NCBI GenBank assembly: GCA_051984675.1
Contig: JBPYFK010000100.1
Location: forward strand, 1-64,000
Length of the DNA: 64,000 nt
DNA from: JBPYFK01 sp051984675
Lineage (GTDB): Bacteria > Actinomycetota > Actinomycetes > Mycobacteriales > Pseudonocardiaceae
Direction: 5' to 3'
The number at the start of each line of letters is the position of its first letter. The first letter of the stretch is position 1. Position numbers and translations under genes: made by a program. The notes below the pieces were generated by a model. It did not search any database. It saw only the letters and a list, made by a program, of their open reading frames with translations, and was not told the DNA's origin. This document shows, piece after piece, positions 41,862 to 52,248 of this stretch.

Positions 41862-43142
41862 GTGATGCAAGATGGTCGGCAAATGTGCACCGATCCGACC
41901 CCCCGAGCTGATGGCGACTCTCTGACGAGTGTTCGCGCGTTGTGCCGGGAGGCGGTCTCGCGCCACGAGCGCGATCTGGTCGCGCTGTCCGGAAGCATCC
42001 ACGCCGAGCCCGAGTTGGCTTTCGCCGAGCACCGCAGCGCCGCGAAGATCACGTCGCTGCTCGCCGCGAACGGGTTCGAGGTCCGGGCGCCGGTCGCCGG
42101 GCTGGAGACGGCCTTCACCGCGGAGTACGGCTCCGGCGCTTTCGTGATCGGGTTGTGCGCGGAGTACGACGCGCTGCCGGAACTCGGGCATGCCTGTGGC
42201 CACAACATCATCGCGGCGGCGACCTGCGGTGCCGCGTTCGCGCTGGCGCCGGTCGCGGACGAGCTCGATCTCACGGTCCGGGTGATCGGCACCCCGGCGG
42301 AGGAAACCGGCGGCGGCAAGGTGCTGATGCTGCGTCGTGGTGTCTTCGACGACGTCGCCGCCGCGATGATGGTGCACCCTGGCCCGGAAGACCTGTGCGC
42401 GCCGCGTTCGTTGGCCATCAGCGACCTAGAGGTCCGGTACACCGGCCGTACCGCGCACGCGGCCGCGGCGCCGCAGCGGGGCTTGAACGCGGCTGATGCG
42501 ATCACCGTCGCGCAGGTCGCCCTCGGCCTGTTGCGGCAGCACCTCGAACCACTCCAAATGGTGCACGGTATCGTTACGCACGGTGGTGCGGCGCCGAACA
42601 TCGTGCCCGCGCACACGGCGGCGGCTTACAACCTGCGTGCCGCTGGCTCGTCCAGCCTGCGACGCCTGGAAAACCGAGTCTGGGCGTGTTTCGAGGCGGG
42701 GGCGACGGCGACCGGATGCTCGTACGAGGTCGTGCGTGTCTCACCCGCCTACGCGGAACTGGCCCCGGACGACTGGTTGGCTCAGGCGTACCGCTCGGCA
42801 ATCACCGAGTTGGGGCGCATGTCGCCGAGCGCTGCCGAGGAGCGCGACCGCATCATTGGCAGCACCGACATGGGCAACGTGACCCACGCGTTGCCAGCGA
42901 TCCACCCCACGATCGCGGTGGACTGCGGAGACGCGGTGAACCACCAACCGGAGTTCGCGGCCGCGTGCGCCGCCGAGCCCGCCGACCGGGCAGTGCTCGA
43001 CGGTGCGCTGGCGATGGCTTACACCGTGGTGTCCACGGCGTCGGATACCGCCGTGCGGCAGTGGCTACTCGCAGGCGTGCGTGACCGGGCAACCGGTTCG
43101 CGATCAACTGAACAGCTCGACGATTCGGGAGGCGCGGCGTGA
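41862..43142 (+). CDS. amiB1: M20-family amidohydrolase (AmiB-type)
   Basis: A ~426-residue metal-dependent amidohydrolase of the M20D group. The di-metal residues are in LGHACGHNIIAA (C and H), GTPAEETGGGK (E), MMVHPGP (H) and a late H in THALPAIHP. The start is uncertain among GTG 41862, ATG 41865 and ATG 41883 (MCTDPTPRAD). It is coupled to the next amidohydrolase by a GTGA overlap at 43139-43142. Orthologous to Rv3306c by context; substrates in the family are N-acyl or N-carbamoyl amino acids and peptides, none proven here. Confidence 0.88.
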   Translation: MMQDGRQMCTDPTPRADGDSLTSVRALCREAVSRHERDLVALSGSIHAEPELAFAEHRSAAKITSLLAANGFEVRAPVAGLETAFTAEYGSGAFVIGLCAEYDALPELGHACGHNIIAAATCGAAFALAPVADELDLTVRVIGTPAEETGGGKVLMLRRGVFDDVAAAMMVHPGPEDLCAPRSLAISDLEVRYTGRTAHAAAAPQRGLNAADAITVAQVALGLLRQHLEPLQMVHGIVTHGGAAPNIVPAHTAAAYNLRAAGSSSLRRLENRVWACFEAGATATGCSYEVVRVSPAYAELAPDDWLAQAYRSAITELGRMSPSAAEERDRIIGSTDMGNVTHALPAIHPTIAVDCGDAVNHQPEFAAACAAEPADRAVLDGALAMAYTVVSTASDTAVRQWLLAGVRDRATGSRSTEQLDDSGGAA

Positions 43143-44644
43143 CCGTGTTGCATTCCCGTTCGCCCGATCCGCGCTCGACGCCGGGCCGGACGAACGGCAC
43201 AGGCACCGCTGGCTGGCAAGCGGCCGAGCAGGCGGCGCTCGCGGAGGGCTCGCTGGACTCGGGCACGGCCGAAGCGCTCGCGACGGTAAGCCCGACGGAG
43301 TCCATCGACACCGCCAAGTCCATCGACACCGCCGAGTCCATCGACACCGCTGAGCCCCCTGGCGTCGCCGGCCTCGCCGCCGAGTCGCCGCTCGCCGCGC
43401 CCGAGCCCGGCGCGGGCAGCACCATGTCCACTGTGGAAGATCTCGGTGCGGGGCGAGGGCCGGCCTGGTTGGACAGCTGGTTGGCCGCCCACGCGCACCG
43501 GGTCGTGTCGTGGCGGCGGTTCATCCACTCCCAGCCGGAGCTGGCCCGCTCTGAGCACGCCACCACGAGTTTCGTTGCCGAGGAGCTCACCCGCGCCGGG
43601 CTGCACCCCCGGCGACTGCCCGGCGGGACCGGCCTGATCTGCGATATCGGGCCGCAGACGCACCACCCGCAGCGCACGGTCGCGCTACGGGCGGACATGG
43701 ACGCGTTGCCGCTGGTCGAGGACACCGGACTACCGTTCTCCTCCACAGTGGACGGTGTGGCGCACGCGTGCGGGCACGACGCGCACACCGCAATCCTGCT
43801 CGGCGCCGCATTGGCGCTGACCGACGCGCCGACGTTGCCCGGCCGGGTTCGGCTGATCTTCCAACCGGCCGAGGAGGTCATGCCCGGTGGTGCGCTGGAC
43901 GTGCTGGCCGCCGGTGGGCTCGACCAGGTGGACCAGATCTTCGGCCTGCACTGCGACCCGCGCCTGCACGTCGGCAAGATCGGTGCCCGGGTCGGTCCGA
44001 TCACCTCGGCGAGCGACCTGCTGGAGGTGCGGCTGACCTCGCCGGGTGGGCACACCTCGCGCCCGCACCTGACGGCGGACCTCGTGTATGCGCTCGGCGC
44101 GGTGATCACAGGGTTGCCCGCGCTGCTGACCAGACGGGTTGACCCGCGTACCGGCACCGTCCTGACCTGGGGCGCGGTGCATGCCGGCGAGGCCGCGAAC
44201 GCGGTGCCGCAGGACGGTGTCCTGCGCGGCACCTTGCGCACCGGGGACCGAACCACGTGGGCGGAACTGGAACCGCTGGTCCACGAGCTGGTGGAATCGC
44301 TGGTCGCGCCGACGGGGGTCGGGGTCGATCTGGAACACCGCCGTGGTGTTCCGCCGGTGGTCAACGAGGCTGGCAGCACGCGTGTCCTGCGGTCCGCGAT
44401 CGCGTCAGCCCTCGGGGAGGACGCGATCACCGGAACGCCCCAGTCATCGGGTGGAGAGGACTTCGGCTGGTACCTGGAGCACGTTCCGGGGTCGTTCGCG
44501 CGGCTCGGTGTCTGGTCCGGCGTGGGTGAGCGCCGGGACCTGCACCAACCGACCTTCGACCTCGACGAGCGCGCCATTCCGGCGGGCGTGCGCGTGATGG
44601 TGCACGCGGCGCTGGCCAGTCTCCAGGCTCCGTACGGTGGATGA
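43139..44644 (+). CDS. amiA1: M20-family amidohydrolase with an extended N-terminus (AmiA-type)
   Basis: A 501-residue paralogue of the preceding gene. From about residue 110 it is a complete M20D enzyme: GVAHACGHDAHTAILLGAAL (metal Cys/His), FQPAEEVMPGG (catalytic Glu), FGLHCDP and SSGGEDFGWY (late metal Glu/His region). The first ~100 residues are an added disordered segment with a STIDTA-like repeat, not present in typical 390-residue members; ATG near 43424 (MSTVEDLG) would give the usual length. The GTGA overlap with amiB supports GTG 43139. Confidence 0.88.
   Translation: MTVLHSRSPDPRSTPGRTNGTGTAGWQAAEQAALAEGSLDSGTAEALATVSPTESIDTAKSIDTAESIDTAEPPGVAGLAAESPLAAPEPGAGSTMSTVEDLGAGRGPAWLDSWLAAHAHRVVSWRRFIHSQPELARSEHATTSFVAEELTRAGLHPRRLPGGTGLICDIGPQTHHPQRTVALRADMDALPLVEDTGLPFSSTVDGVAHACGHDAHTAILLGAALALTDAPTLPGRVRLIFQPAEEVMPGGALDVLAAGGLDQVDQIFGLHCDPRLHVGKIGARVGPITSASDLLEVRLTSPGGHTSRPHLTADLVYALGAVITGLPALLTRRVDPRTGTVLTWGAVHAGEAANAVPQDGVLRGTLRTGDRTTWAELEPLVHELVESLVAPTGVGVDLEHRRGVPPVVNEAGSTRVLRSAIASALGEDAITGTPQSSGGEDFGWYLEHVPGSFARLGVWSGVGERRDLHQPTFDLDERAIPAGVRVMVHAALASLQAPYGG
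43301..43354 (+). repeat. 18-bp in-frame tandem repeat in amiA
   Basis: Three copies of TCCATCGACACCGCC-RAG (43301-43318, 43319-43336, 43337-43354) encode S-I-D-T-A-K/E; the third has one silent change. Confidence 0.9.
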
Positions 44645-44674
44645 CCAGGCTTTTCGCTGATTCACCCGTTCGGG

Positions 44675-45409
44675 ATGAATCACGGGCGAGGGTTGCGCTC
44701 TCTCTTGGGTATGAGGCGAGAAACTCCTGAATCAGCCCTGTCCATATTCCGTGCGTCCCGGGTTGCTACGTCCCGACTCGTGGCCCGCCCTGCCATGGCC
44801 CCTCCGGGTGCGCCGGATGGACCGCTGGCCCGTGACCATGCCGAACGCGTGCTCGGCCCATCAGGCTTGGTGGCCGCGCTGCGCAAGCGCACCTGGGTGG
44901 AATTGTGGCCGGGCGTGGTGGTGCCGGCACGCTTGGCGGAGGACCCGTGGGCGCGGGCCGCTGCGGCCCTGATCTACGGGGGTCGTGACGCTGTCCTCAG
45001 CGGGCTCACGGCACTGGCGATGCACGGCTGCGTGACCGCTGCCCGCGATCCGGTCGATGTGACGGTGCCGTACGACAAGAGTGTGCGCTCGCGGGCAGGG
45101 TTGGTGGTGCACCAAGGCTGGATTCGCGAGTCCCAGGTCGTCGAGTTGGATGGCCTGCGCACGTATGCGGTTGATGTCGCCATGGCGGACGTGCTGTGCA
45201 CTGGACCGCAACGGATGGCCTTGGCCTGCACGGAAGAGATCCTGGCCGGGATCGGGCCACCGGACGATCAGCAACTGCGCACGATGATCGCGGAGCGCAT
45301 CGCACGCCGGGTGGATCGTCGTGGCACGCGCCGTGCGGCGGCTCTGCTCGAACTGGCATCGACCAGTCCACCGACCGACCGGCGCACATTGGCGGAGGTG
45401 CGGCCCTGA
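44675..45409 (+). CDS. AbiEi/DUF559-type protein, apparently lacking the nuclease domain
   Basis: A 244-residue protein whose core (SGLVAALRKRTWVELWPGVV..., AVLSGLTALAMHGCVT, DPVDVTVPYDKSVRSRAGLV, VVELDGLRTYAVDVAMADVL) matches the winged-helix plus conserved middle domain found in the large DUF559/AbiEi-like family of actinobacteria. In longer relatives a Vsr-like endonuclease domain follows the RRGTRRAAALLELA helix; here the sequence departs at SPPTDRRTLAEVRP and stops. So the gene is probably 3'-truncated or a natural short form. The first ~40 residues are non-conserved, so the start is uncertain (ATG 44675, 44711, 44797 region). Confidence 0.65.
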   Translation: MNHGRGLRSLLGMRRETPESALSIFRASRVATSRLVARPAMAPPGAPDGPLARDHAERVLGPSGLVAALRKRTWVELWPGVVVPARLAEDPWARAAAALIYGGRDAVLSGLTALAMHGCVTAARDPVDVTVPYDKSVRSRAGLVVHQGWIRESQVVELDGLRTYAVDVAMADVLCTGPQRMALACTEEILAGIGPPDDQQLRTMIAERIARRVDRRGTRRAAALLELASTSPPTDRRTLAEVRP

Positions 45410-45562
45410 GATCGAGTCTTGGGATCTGCTCTGCACGGGAAAGGACAGCTCGGTGCGGCATGTTATAAAACTCATCGATCGTGTTATCTTTAACTGAGAT
45501 TCTGAAACACCTGGACGGGTGTGCCCTGGTCTCCGGGGTCAACCAGCGAAGGGACATCCGAG

Positions 45563-46333
45563 ATGGCGGCTGAAGACCTCCCCGACAGCGAGGGTGACCG
45601 CGTCGAGCTCGTCCTGCTCGATGTCGGCGGCCCGATCTACGACGACGCCACCTACCGCGACGCGCTGCTGCGTGCGGCCCGGGAGATCGCCGCCGAGAAT
45701 GGCACCGACCTGGTGGAGGAGGACTTTCAGCAGGTCTACGACGAACACCGGCAGCGACAGGCGGGCTCGTTGCGCACGGCGATCACCCACGCGTTCCTGT
45801 CGCCCGGCGACCGGGAAAGCCTGTCCGCGCGAGCCGAGCAGTATTGGGTGTACCCGCCGTCCGCGCTCTACGCGGACGTGCTGCCGGCGCTTCGCGACCT
45901 GTCCGCGCGATACCGCCTCGCCGTGGTCGCCAACCAGCGCGAGGTGGTCCTGGACGCGTTGCGTCGTGACGGTGTGGCGGACTACATCGACATCTGGGCG
46001 ATCTCGGAGGTGGTGGGGGCGGAAAAGCCGGACCCGGCGATCTTCCGGCACGCGTTGACCCAGGCGGGCGTGGACCCCAAGCACGCCGTCCATGTCGGAA
46101 ACCGGCTGGACACTGACGTTCGTGGCGCGCACCGCGTGGGTCTGCGGACCGTGTGGGTGGTGCGCGGCGAGGCGCCATCGCAACCGACACCGGAACAGCT
46201 CGACGAGCCAGATGTCGCCATCAGATCGCTGGCCGATCTGCCGGCGGTACTCGACCGGTTGCAGGGTCGTGATCGGTCGCAGGTTGGTGATCGGTCGCAG
46301 GTTGGTGATCGGTCGCAGGAGCGCCAACCATGA
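45563..46333 (+). CDS. HAD-superfamily protein with an altered motif I
   Basis: A 256-residue HAD-IA-like protein. Motif I reads LLDVGGPIYDD: the nucleophile Asp is present but the usual second Asp (DxD) is Gly. Motif II has ANQ instead of a Ser/Thr strand end; the motif III Lys is in VGAEKPDPAIF; motif IV is HVGNRLDTDVRGA, with Asp residues but GN in place of GD. This suggests altered or lost phosphatase chemistry. ATG 45563 begins before the core. The C-terminus is an in-frame GDRSQV repeat. It overlaps the FGGY kinase by four bases (ATGA). Confidence 0.85.
   Translation: MAAEDLPDSEGDRVELVLLDVGGPIYDDATYRDALLRAAREIAAENGTDLVEEDFQQVYDEHRQRQAGSLRTAITHAFLSPGDRESLSARAEQYWVYPPSALYADVLPALRDLSARYRLAVVANQREVVLDALRRDGVADYIDIWAISEVVGAEKPDPAIFRHALTQAGVDPKHAVHVGNRLDTDVRGAHRVGLRTVWVVRGEAPSQPTPEQLDEPDVAIRSLADLPAVLDRLQGRDRSQVGDRSQVGDRSQERQP
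46271..46320 (+). repeat. 18-bp in-frame tandem repeat at the HAD C-terminus
   Basis: Two full copies of GATCGGTCGCAGGTTGGT (46271-46288, 46289-46306) and a 14-bp partial (46307-46320) encode DRSQVG units just before the stop. Confidence 0.9.
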
Positions 46334-47775
46334 GCGGGGCAGAACTGGTCGCTGGCGTGGACGTCGCGACCGCCAACGTCCGGGTGCAGATCTACGATCC
46401 CGCTGGCGCGCTGGTCGCGTCGGCGTCGCGTCGCCTGCCGGAGCCGGAGCGTTCGGAGGGCGGGCACTCCGAGCAGGACGCGGGCGCCTGGTGGCCGGCT
46501 GTCCGGGATTGCCTGGCCGAGTGCACCGCGACGCTGGGCGCGCGTAGCCGGGCGGTGACAGCGCTGGCGATATCCGCGACCTCGGGCACGGTGGTACTGG
46601 TGGACGCGGGGGGGAACCCGGTCACCCCCGCGCTGATGTATGACGATCGGCGCGCGATGAAGGAAGCGGAGATCGCCGCGCGGGTCGGTCAGCGGCGATG
46701 GGACGCGGTCGGCATCACCCCGTCGGCGGGATCGGGACTGGCTCGGATCGCCCGCCTGACCGCCGAATATCCCGATAGGGCGGTGCTGGCCTGCCACACC
46801 CCGGACCTCATCGCCCAGCGGTTGGTGGGTCACCCGGTGGCGACCGACTCCAGTCACGCGCTCAAGAGTGGCTATGACGTGGTGGCAGGGGAGTGGGCGG
46901 GTGAGGTCTTCGACGCTCTGGGCGTGCCGATGTCGTTGTTGCCGCCGGTGGTACGCCCGACCAGTGTCCTGGGCACGGTGGACGCGCGTGCTTCGGACCT
47001 CACCGGCCTCCCGGTCGGGTGTGAGGTCAGGGCCGGGATGACCGACGGCTGTGCGGGGCAGCTCGCCTGCGGTGCGGTCGATGTGGGTCGCTTCGTCACT
47101 GTCGTCGGGACGACCATGGTCGTCAAAGGCGTGTCGGAGCGGCTCGTGCACGACCCGACCGGTGCCGTCTACAGCCATCGCCACCCGGACGGCGTGTGGC
47201 TTCCGGGTGGCGCGGCGAACGTGGGAGGGTCAGCGCTGTCCGATGTGGACGTTTCCGACCTTGCCGAGCTGGACCGGGCCGCGGCGGGTCGTGGACCGTC
47301 CACTGTGGTCGCCTATCCGTTGCGCGGTGAAGGTGAGCGCTTCCCGTTCGTCGCGGCGGACGCTTCCCCGTTCGTGCTCGGAACTCCCGAAGATCGGGTG
47401 GACGCGTACCGGGCTCGGCTGGAAGGGGTCGCCTTCTGCGAACGGTTGGCGCTGGAACGACTGGAGGAACTTGGCGCGCCGGCTGCCGGCGAGCAACGCA
47501 CGGCAGGTGGCGGGGCACGTAGTGAAGTGTGGTGCCGAATCAGAGCATCCGTGCTCGGCAGACCTGTCGTGCGCGTGCCCGACGCTGGGACCGCGCTGGG
47601 CGCGGCGCTCTTGGCGGGCGCTGGTTCGGTGCACCCGGACCTCAGTTCGGCGGCTGCGGCGATGGTGCCGGAGGGACAGATCGTCGAGCCGGTCCCCGGT
47701 GAGGCGGACCAGCTGAACACGCGCTACGAACGCTTCGTCGCCGAATTGCGTGCCAGAGGGTGGGTAGCCCGTTAG
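46330..47775 (+). CDS. FGGY-family carbohydrate kinase
   Basis: A 481-residue sugar kinase. It has the N-terminal ATPase strand VAGVDVATANVRVQIYD, the FGGY middle with a probable catalytic Asp in VRAGMTDGCAGQLACG, and the C-terminal AAGGGARSEVWCRIRASVLG and PDAGTALGAALLAGAG. Subfamily (xylulo-, ribulo-, fuculo- or other kinase) cannot be fixed from sequence. ATG overlaps the HAD gene stop, so the two act together, perhaps kinase plus phosphatase-like partner on one sugar. It converges with the following gene, overlapping by 4 bp. Confidence 0.9.
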   Translation: MSGAELVAGVDVATANVRVQIYDPAGALVASASRRLPEPERSEGGHSEQDAGAWWPAVRDCLAECTATLGARSRAVTALAISATSGTVVLVDAGGNPVTPALMYDDRRAMKEAEIAARVGQRRWDAVGITPSAGSGLARIARLTAEYPDRAVLACHTPDLIAQRLVGHPVATDSSHALKSGYDVVAGEWAGEVFDALGVPMSLLPPVVRPTSVLGTVDARASDLTGLPVGCEVRAGMTDGCAGQLACGAVDVGRFVTVVGTTMVVKGVSERLVHDPTGAVYSHRHPDGVWLPGGAANVGGSALSDVDVSDLAELDRAAAGRGPSTVVAYPLRGEGERFPFVAADASPFVLGTPEDRVDAYRARLEGVAFCERLALERLEELGAPAAGEQRTAGGGARSEVWCRIRASVLGRPVVRVPDAGTALGAALLAGAGSVHPDLSSAAAAMVPEGQIVEPVPGEADQLNTRYERFVAELRARGWVAR

Positions 47776-48224
47776 GGACCGACATTGGTGCAGGGGCGGC
47801 TACGCAGTTTCTCCACGTAGTCCGAAGGCGCTCCCGCGGCCTCGGCGGCGTCCGCCATGACCCCGAGATAGCGTGCCGAGGGCAGGCCGCCTTCATAGGC
47901 GTCGAGGACATACAGCCAGGCGAGCACGGGGCCGTCGAGTGTCTGCACGCGTAGCCGCAGCTTCTTGTGCATCCCGAGGTCGGCGCCCTCCCAGCGGTCG
48001 AGCTGCCGCTCGTCCTCGGTGGTCACGTCGTAGAGCACCGTGAAGACCTGCGCGCCCGGCTCCTCGACGATGGTCGCCAGCGCGCCTTCCCAGCCGTAGT
48101 CCTCACCGCCAAAGGTCAGCCGCCAGTCCATCAACCAGCCCGTTCCGGCCATGGGCGAATGCGGGCATCGCTCCATCATCTGGGCGGGATCCATGTTGGA
48201 CCCGTACGCGGCGTACAGCGGCAC
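47772..48224 (-). CDS. Gamma-glutamylcyclotransferase-like (AIG2/GGCT fold) protein
   Basis: A 150-residue protein with the family signature PLYAAYGSNMDPAQM and the later EEPGAQVFTVLYDV strand, where the catalytic Glu normally lies. GTG 48224 starts at the motif; a longer frame to 48314 is non-conserved. It is the counterpart of Rv3304 beside lpdA. The reaction (5-oxoproline release from gamma-glutamyl amines) is the family's, not shown here. Confidence 0.88.
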   Translation of the reverse strand: MPLYAAYGSNMDPAQMMERCPHSPMAGTGWLMDWRLTFGGEDYGWEGALATIVEEPGAQVFTVLYDVTTEDERQLDRWEGADLGMHKKLRLRVQTLDGPVLAWLYVLDAYEGGLPSARYLGVMADAAEAAGAPSDYVEKLRSRPCTNVGP

Positions 48225-48372
48225 GCCCACCAGGGTAGCTATCGATTGATCGAACGGTGGACCCCACCGGCCTTCAGTTGCGATGAAGACCACCCAATCC
48301 GGGAGTCCTGGCACGGTAGCCCCGGCGTACGGTTGACGCGACGCTCACAAGGCTTGAAGGAGGGACCCCGAA

Positions 48373-49776
48373 GTGACGCGCATCGTGATCATGGGGGGTG
48401 GCCCGGCAGGTTACGAAGCGGCGCTGGTCGCGGCGCAGCACGGGGCGGACGTCACGCTGGTCGAGGCCGAGGGGGTCGGCGGAGCCTGCGTGCTCTACGA
48501 CTGTGTGCCGTCCAAGACGTTCATCGCCTCCGCCGGTGCCCGTTCCGCGTTCCGCGACGCGGGTGAACTGGGCATTCGCGCCACCGAGCACGACGCCGAG
48601 GTCGATGTCGCGGTGGTCCACGGTCGAGTGAAGGGGCTCGCGCTGGCCCAGTCCGCCGACGTGCGGTCCCGGGTACGCCGGGAAGGGGTGCGGATCATCA
48701 ACGGCACCGCCCGGTTCACCGACCGGTCACCGGGACTGGCCCAGCACCACATCGGCGTTGAGCTCTCGGAAGGCGGGTACGAGGAGCTGGAGGCCGATGT
48801 GGTGCTGATCGCCACCGGCGCCACCCCGCGCATCCTGCCCGGCGCGGAGCCAGACGGGGACCGCATCCTGACCTGGCGACAGCTCTACGACCTGCCTGAG
48901 CTGCCCGAACACCTGGCCGTGATCGGCTCCGGCGTCACCGGTGTCGAGTTCGCCTCCGCCTACACCCAGATGGGCGTCAAGGTCACCCTGGTCTCCAGCC
49001 GTGACCGCGTGTTGCCGCACGAGGATGCCGACGCGGCGGCCGTGCTGGAGGAGGTCTTCACCGAACGCGGGACCGAGGTCGTCAAGCACGCCCGGGCGGA
49101 GCGGGTCGAACGGACCGAGAAGGGCGTGCAGATCTCGCTCGCGGATGGCCGGCAACTGGAGGCCAGCCACGCCCTGCTGACGGTCGGCTCGGTGCCCAAC
49201 ACCGACAACATCGGCCTGGAACGGGTCGGCATCGAGCCGGATCGCCGTGGCTACATCCCGGTGGACCGGGTCTCGCGGACCAGCGTGCCCGGCGTCTACG
49301 CCGCCGGCGACTGCACGGGCCTGCTGCTGCTCGCGTCGGTCGCCGCGATGCAGGGGCGGATCGCGATGTGGCACGCACTGGGGGAGGGCGTCAGCCCGAT
49401 CAAGCTCAAGACCGTGGCCGCGAACGTGTTCACCCACCCGGAGATCGCCACTGTCGGCATCGCCCAGAGCGCGATCGACTCCGGCGAGGTCCCGGCCCGC
49501 ACCGTCAAGCTCCCGCTGACCACGAACCCCCGGTCGAAGATGGAGGGGCTGCGCCGCGGGTTCATCAAGGTGTTCTGCCGCCCGGCGACTGGCGTGGTGA
49601 TCGGCGGCGTCGTCGTGGCGCCGAACGCGAGCGAGCTGATCCTGCCGATCGCGATGTCGGTCCAGAGCAAGGTGACGGTCGAAGAGCTGGCGAACACCTT
49701 CTCGGTGTATCCGTCACTGTCCGGTTCGCTGCCCGAAGCGGGCCGGCAGCTCATGTGCCACGGCGACCTCGACTGA
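48373..49776 (+). CDS. lpdA: NAD(P)H-quinone oxidoreductase of the LpdA type
   Basis: A 467-residue pyridine nucleotide-disulfide oxidoreductase-fold flavoprotein. FAD site IVIMGGGPAGYEAALVAAQH; NAD site VIGSGVTGVEFASAYTQMG; VYAAGDCTG second FAD motif. The redox region is GGACVLYDCVPSK with both Cys of C-x4-C, but the usual C-terminal His-Glu pair is replaced (VYPSLSGSLPEAG). Mycobacterial LpdA (Rv3303c) is such a non-lipoamide quinone reductase with altered active site. GTG 48373 starts the gene; a strong hairpin follows. Confidence 0.92.
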   Translation: MTRIVIMGGGPAGYEAALVAAQHGADVTLVEAEGVGGACVLYDCVPSKTFIASAGARSAFRDAGELGIRATEHDAEVDVAVVHGRVKGLALAQSADVRSRVRREGVRIINGTARFTDRSPGLAQHHIGVELSEGGYEELEADVVLIATGATPRILPGAEPDGDRILTWRQLYDLPELPEHLAVIGSGVTGVEFASAYTQMGVKVTLVSSRDRVLPHEDADAAAVLEEVFTERGTEVVKHARAERVERTEKGVQISLADGRQLEASHALLTVGSVPNTDNIGLERVGIEPDRRGYIPVDRVSRTSVPGVYAAGDCTGLLLLASVAAMQGRIAMWHALGEGVSPIKLKTVAANVFTHPEIATVGIAQSAIDSGEVPARTVKLPLTTNPRSKMEGLRRGFIKVFCRPATGVVIGGVVVAPNASELILPIAMSVQSKVTVEELANTFSVYPSLSGSLPEAGRQLMCHGDLD

Positions 49777-49817
49777 GCTGGGACCCGACTCCAGGCACAA
49801 CCCCCACCCCAGGCACA

Positions 49818-49868
49818 ACCGGCGGGCGCGACGGCTTTCCCCCAGGAAGAGCCGTCGCACCCGCCGGT
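49818..49868. terminator. Bidirectional terminator between lpdA and glpK
   Basis: Stem of 19 bp with one mismatch: ACCGGCGGGCGCGACGGCT (49818-49836) against AGCCGTCGCACCCGCCGGT (49850-49868), 13-nt loop, between convergent genes. Confidence 0.85.
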
Positions 49869-49915
49869 GCCTCAACCGGATGTGTCCGATGTGGACTTCT
49901 CCGGCGCGGTCGCGG

Positions 49916-51418
<1,503 letters not shown>

Positions 51419-51504
51419 GGCTTGCTGCCTTCCTGCTTGTGCCGGGTGTCGTGCTGGTAGGCCGGCCTGTGCCGAGACTCGCGGGAACGGGATACCTGGC
51501 AGGG

Positions 51505-52248
51505 TTACGTCGTGGGTAGCACCAGACCCAGGGCGCCCGCCAGAACGCCACCGATGATCGGGCCGGCGATCGGAATCCAGGAGTAGTTCCATTCTGCGGA
51601 GCCCTTGCCGCGGATGGGTAGCAGCGCGTACGCGATCCGGGGACCGAGGTCACGCGCGGGGTTGATGGCATACCCGGTCGGGCCACCCAGCGAGTTGCCG
51701 ATACCGATGACGACGAACATCACGGCGGCGTAGCCCAGGGCGGCGTTGCCGAAGTGCGGGACGCCGTTGGTGCCGGCGTGGGCCGGGGGGTTGAAGATGA
51801 TCCACAGGACCAGCACGAAGGTGCCGATGATCTCGGTGACGAGGTTCCACGGCGCGTTGCGCACGGTCGGCCCGGTGCAGAAGATCCCGCGCGTGTTGGC
51901 CGGGTCGTCGTGCGTGTCGAACTGCAGCTTGTACGCCGCCCAGCACACCACGGCGCCCAGCGTGCCGCCGATGATCTGACCGGCGAGGTAGACCGGTACT
52001 TCGCTCCACGGCACCTGGCCGTTGACGGCCAGGCCGATGGTGACGGCCGGGTTGATGTGCGCGCTGGAGGGGGCCGCGACGCTCGCGGCGATGAACACCG
52101 CTGCGCCCCAGCCGAAGTTGATCAGCAGCCAGCCACCGTTGTGGCCGAGGGAGTTGCGCAGAGTCACGTTCGCGACGACCCCGCAGCCCAGGAGGGTCAG
52201 CAGGGCTGTCCCGAGTAACTCCCAAATGAAGATCTGTTCAAGGCTCAT
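51505..52248 (-). CDS. glpF: Glycerol facilitator (aquaglyceroporin)
   Basis: A 247-residue MIP channel with both NPA boxes (HINPAVT and AINPARD, the second followed by the GLP-type D) and six transmembrane helices. The D after the second NPA marks glycerol-conducting channels. ATG 52248 gives MSLEQIFIWELLGTAL. First gene of glpFK. Confidence 0.95.
   Translation of the reverse strand: MSLEQIFIWELLGTALLTLLGCGVVANVTLRNSLGHNGGWLLINFGWGAAVFIAASVAAPSSAHINPAVTIGLAVNGQVPWSEVPVYLAGQIIGGTLGAVVCWAAYKLQFDTHDDPANTRGIFCTGPTVRNAPWNLVTEIIGTFVLVLWIIFNPPAHAGTNGVPHFGNAALGYAAVMFVVIGIGNSLGGPTGYAINPARDLGPRIAYALLPIRGKGSAEWNYSWIPIAGPIIGGVLAGALGLVLPTT

Noticed and set aside
46271..46320. Possible CRISPR-like repeats
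   Set aside because: Repeats are contiguous, in frame and 18 bp, with no unique spacers; simple coding tandem repeats.
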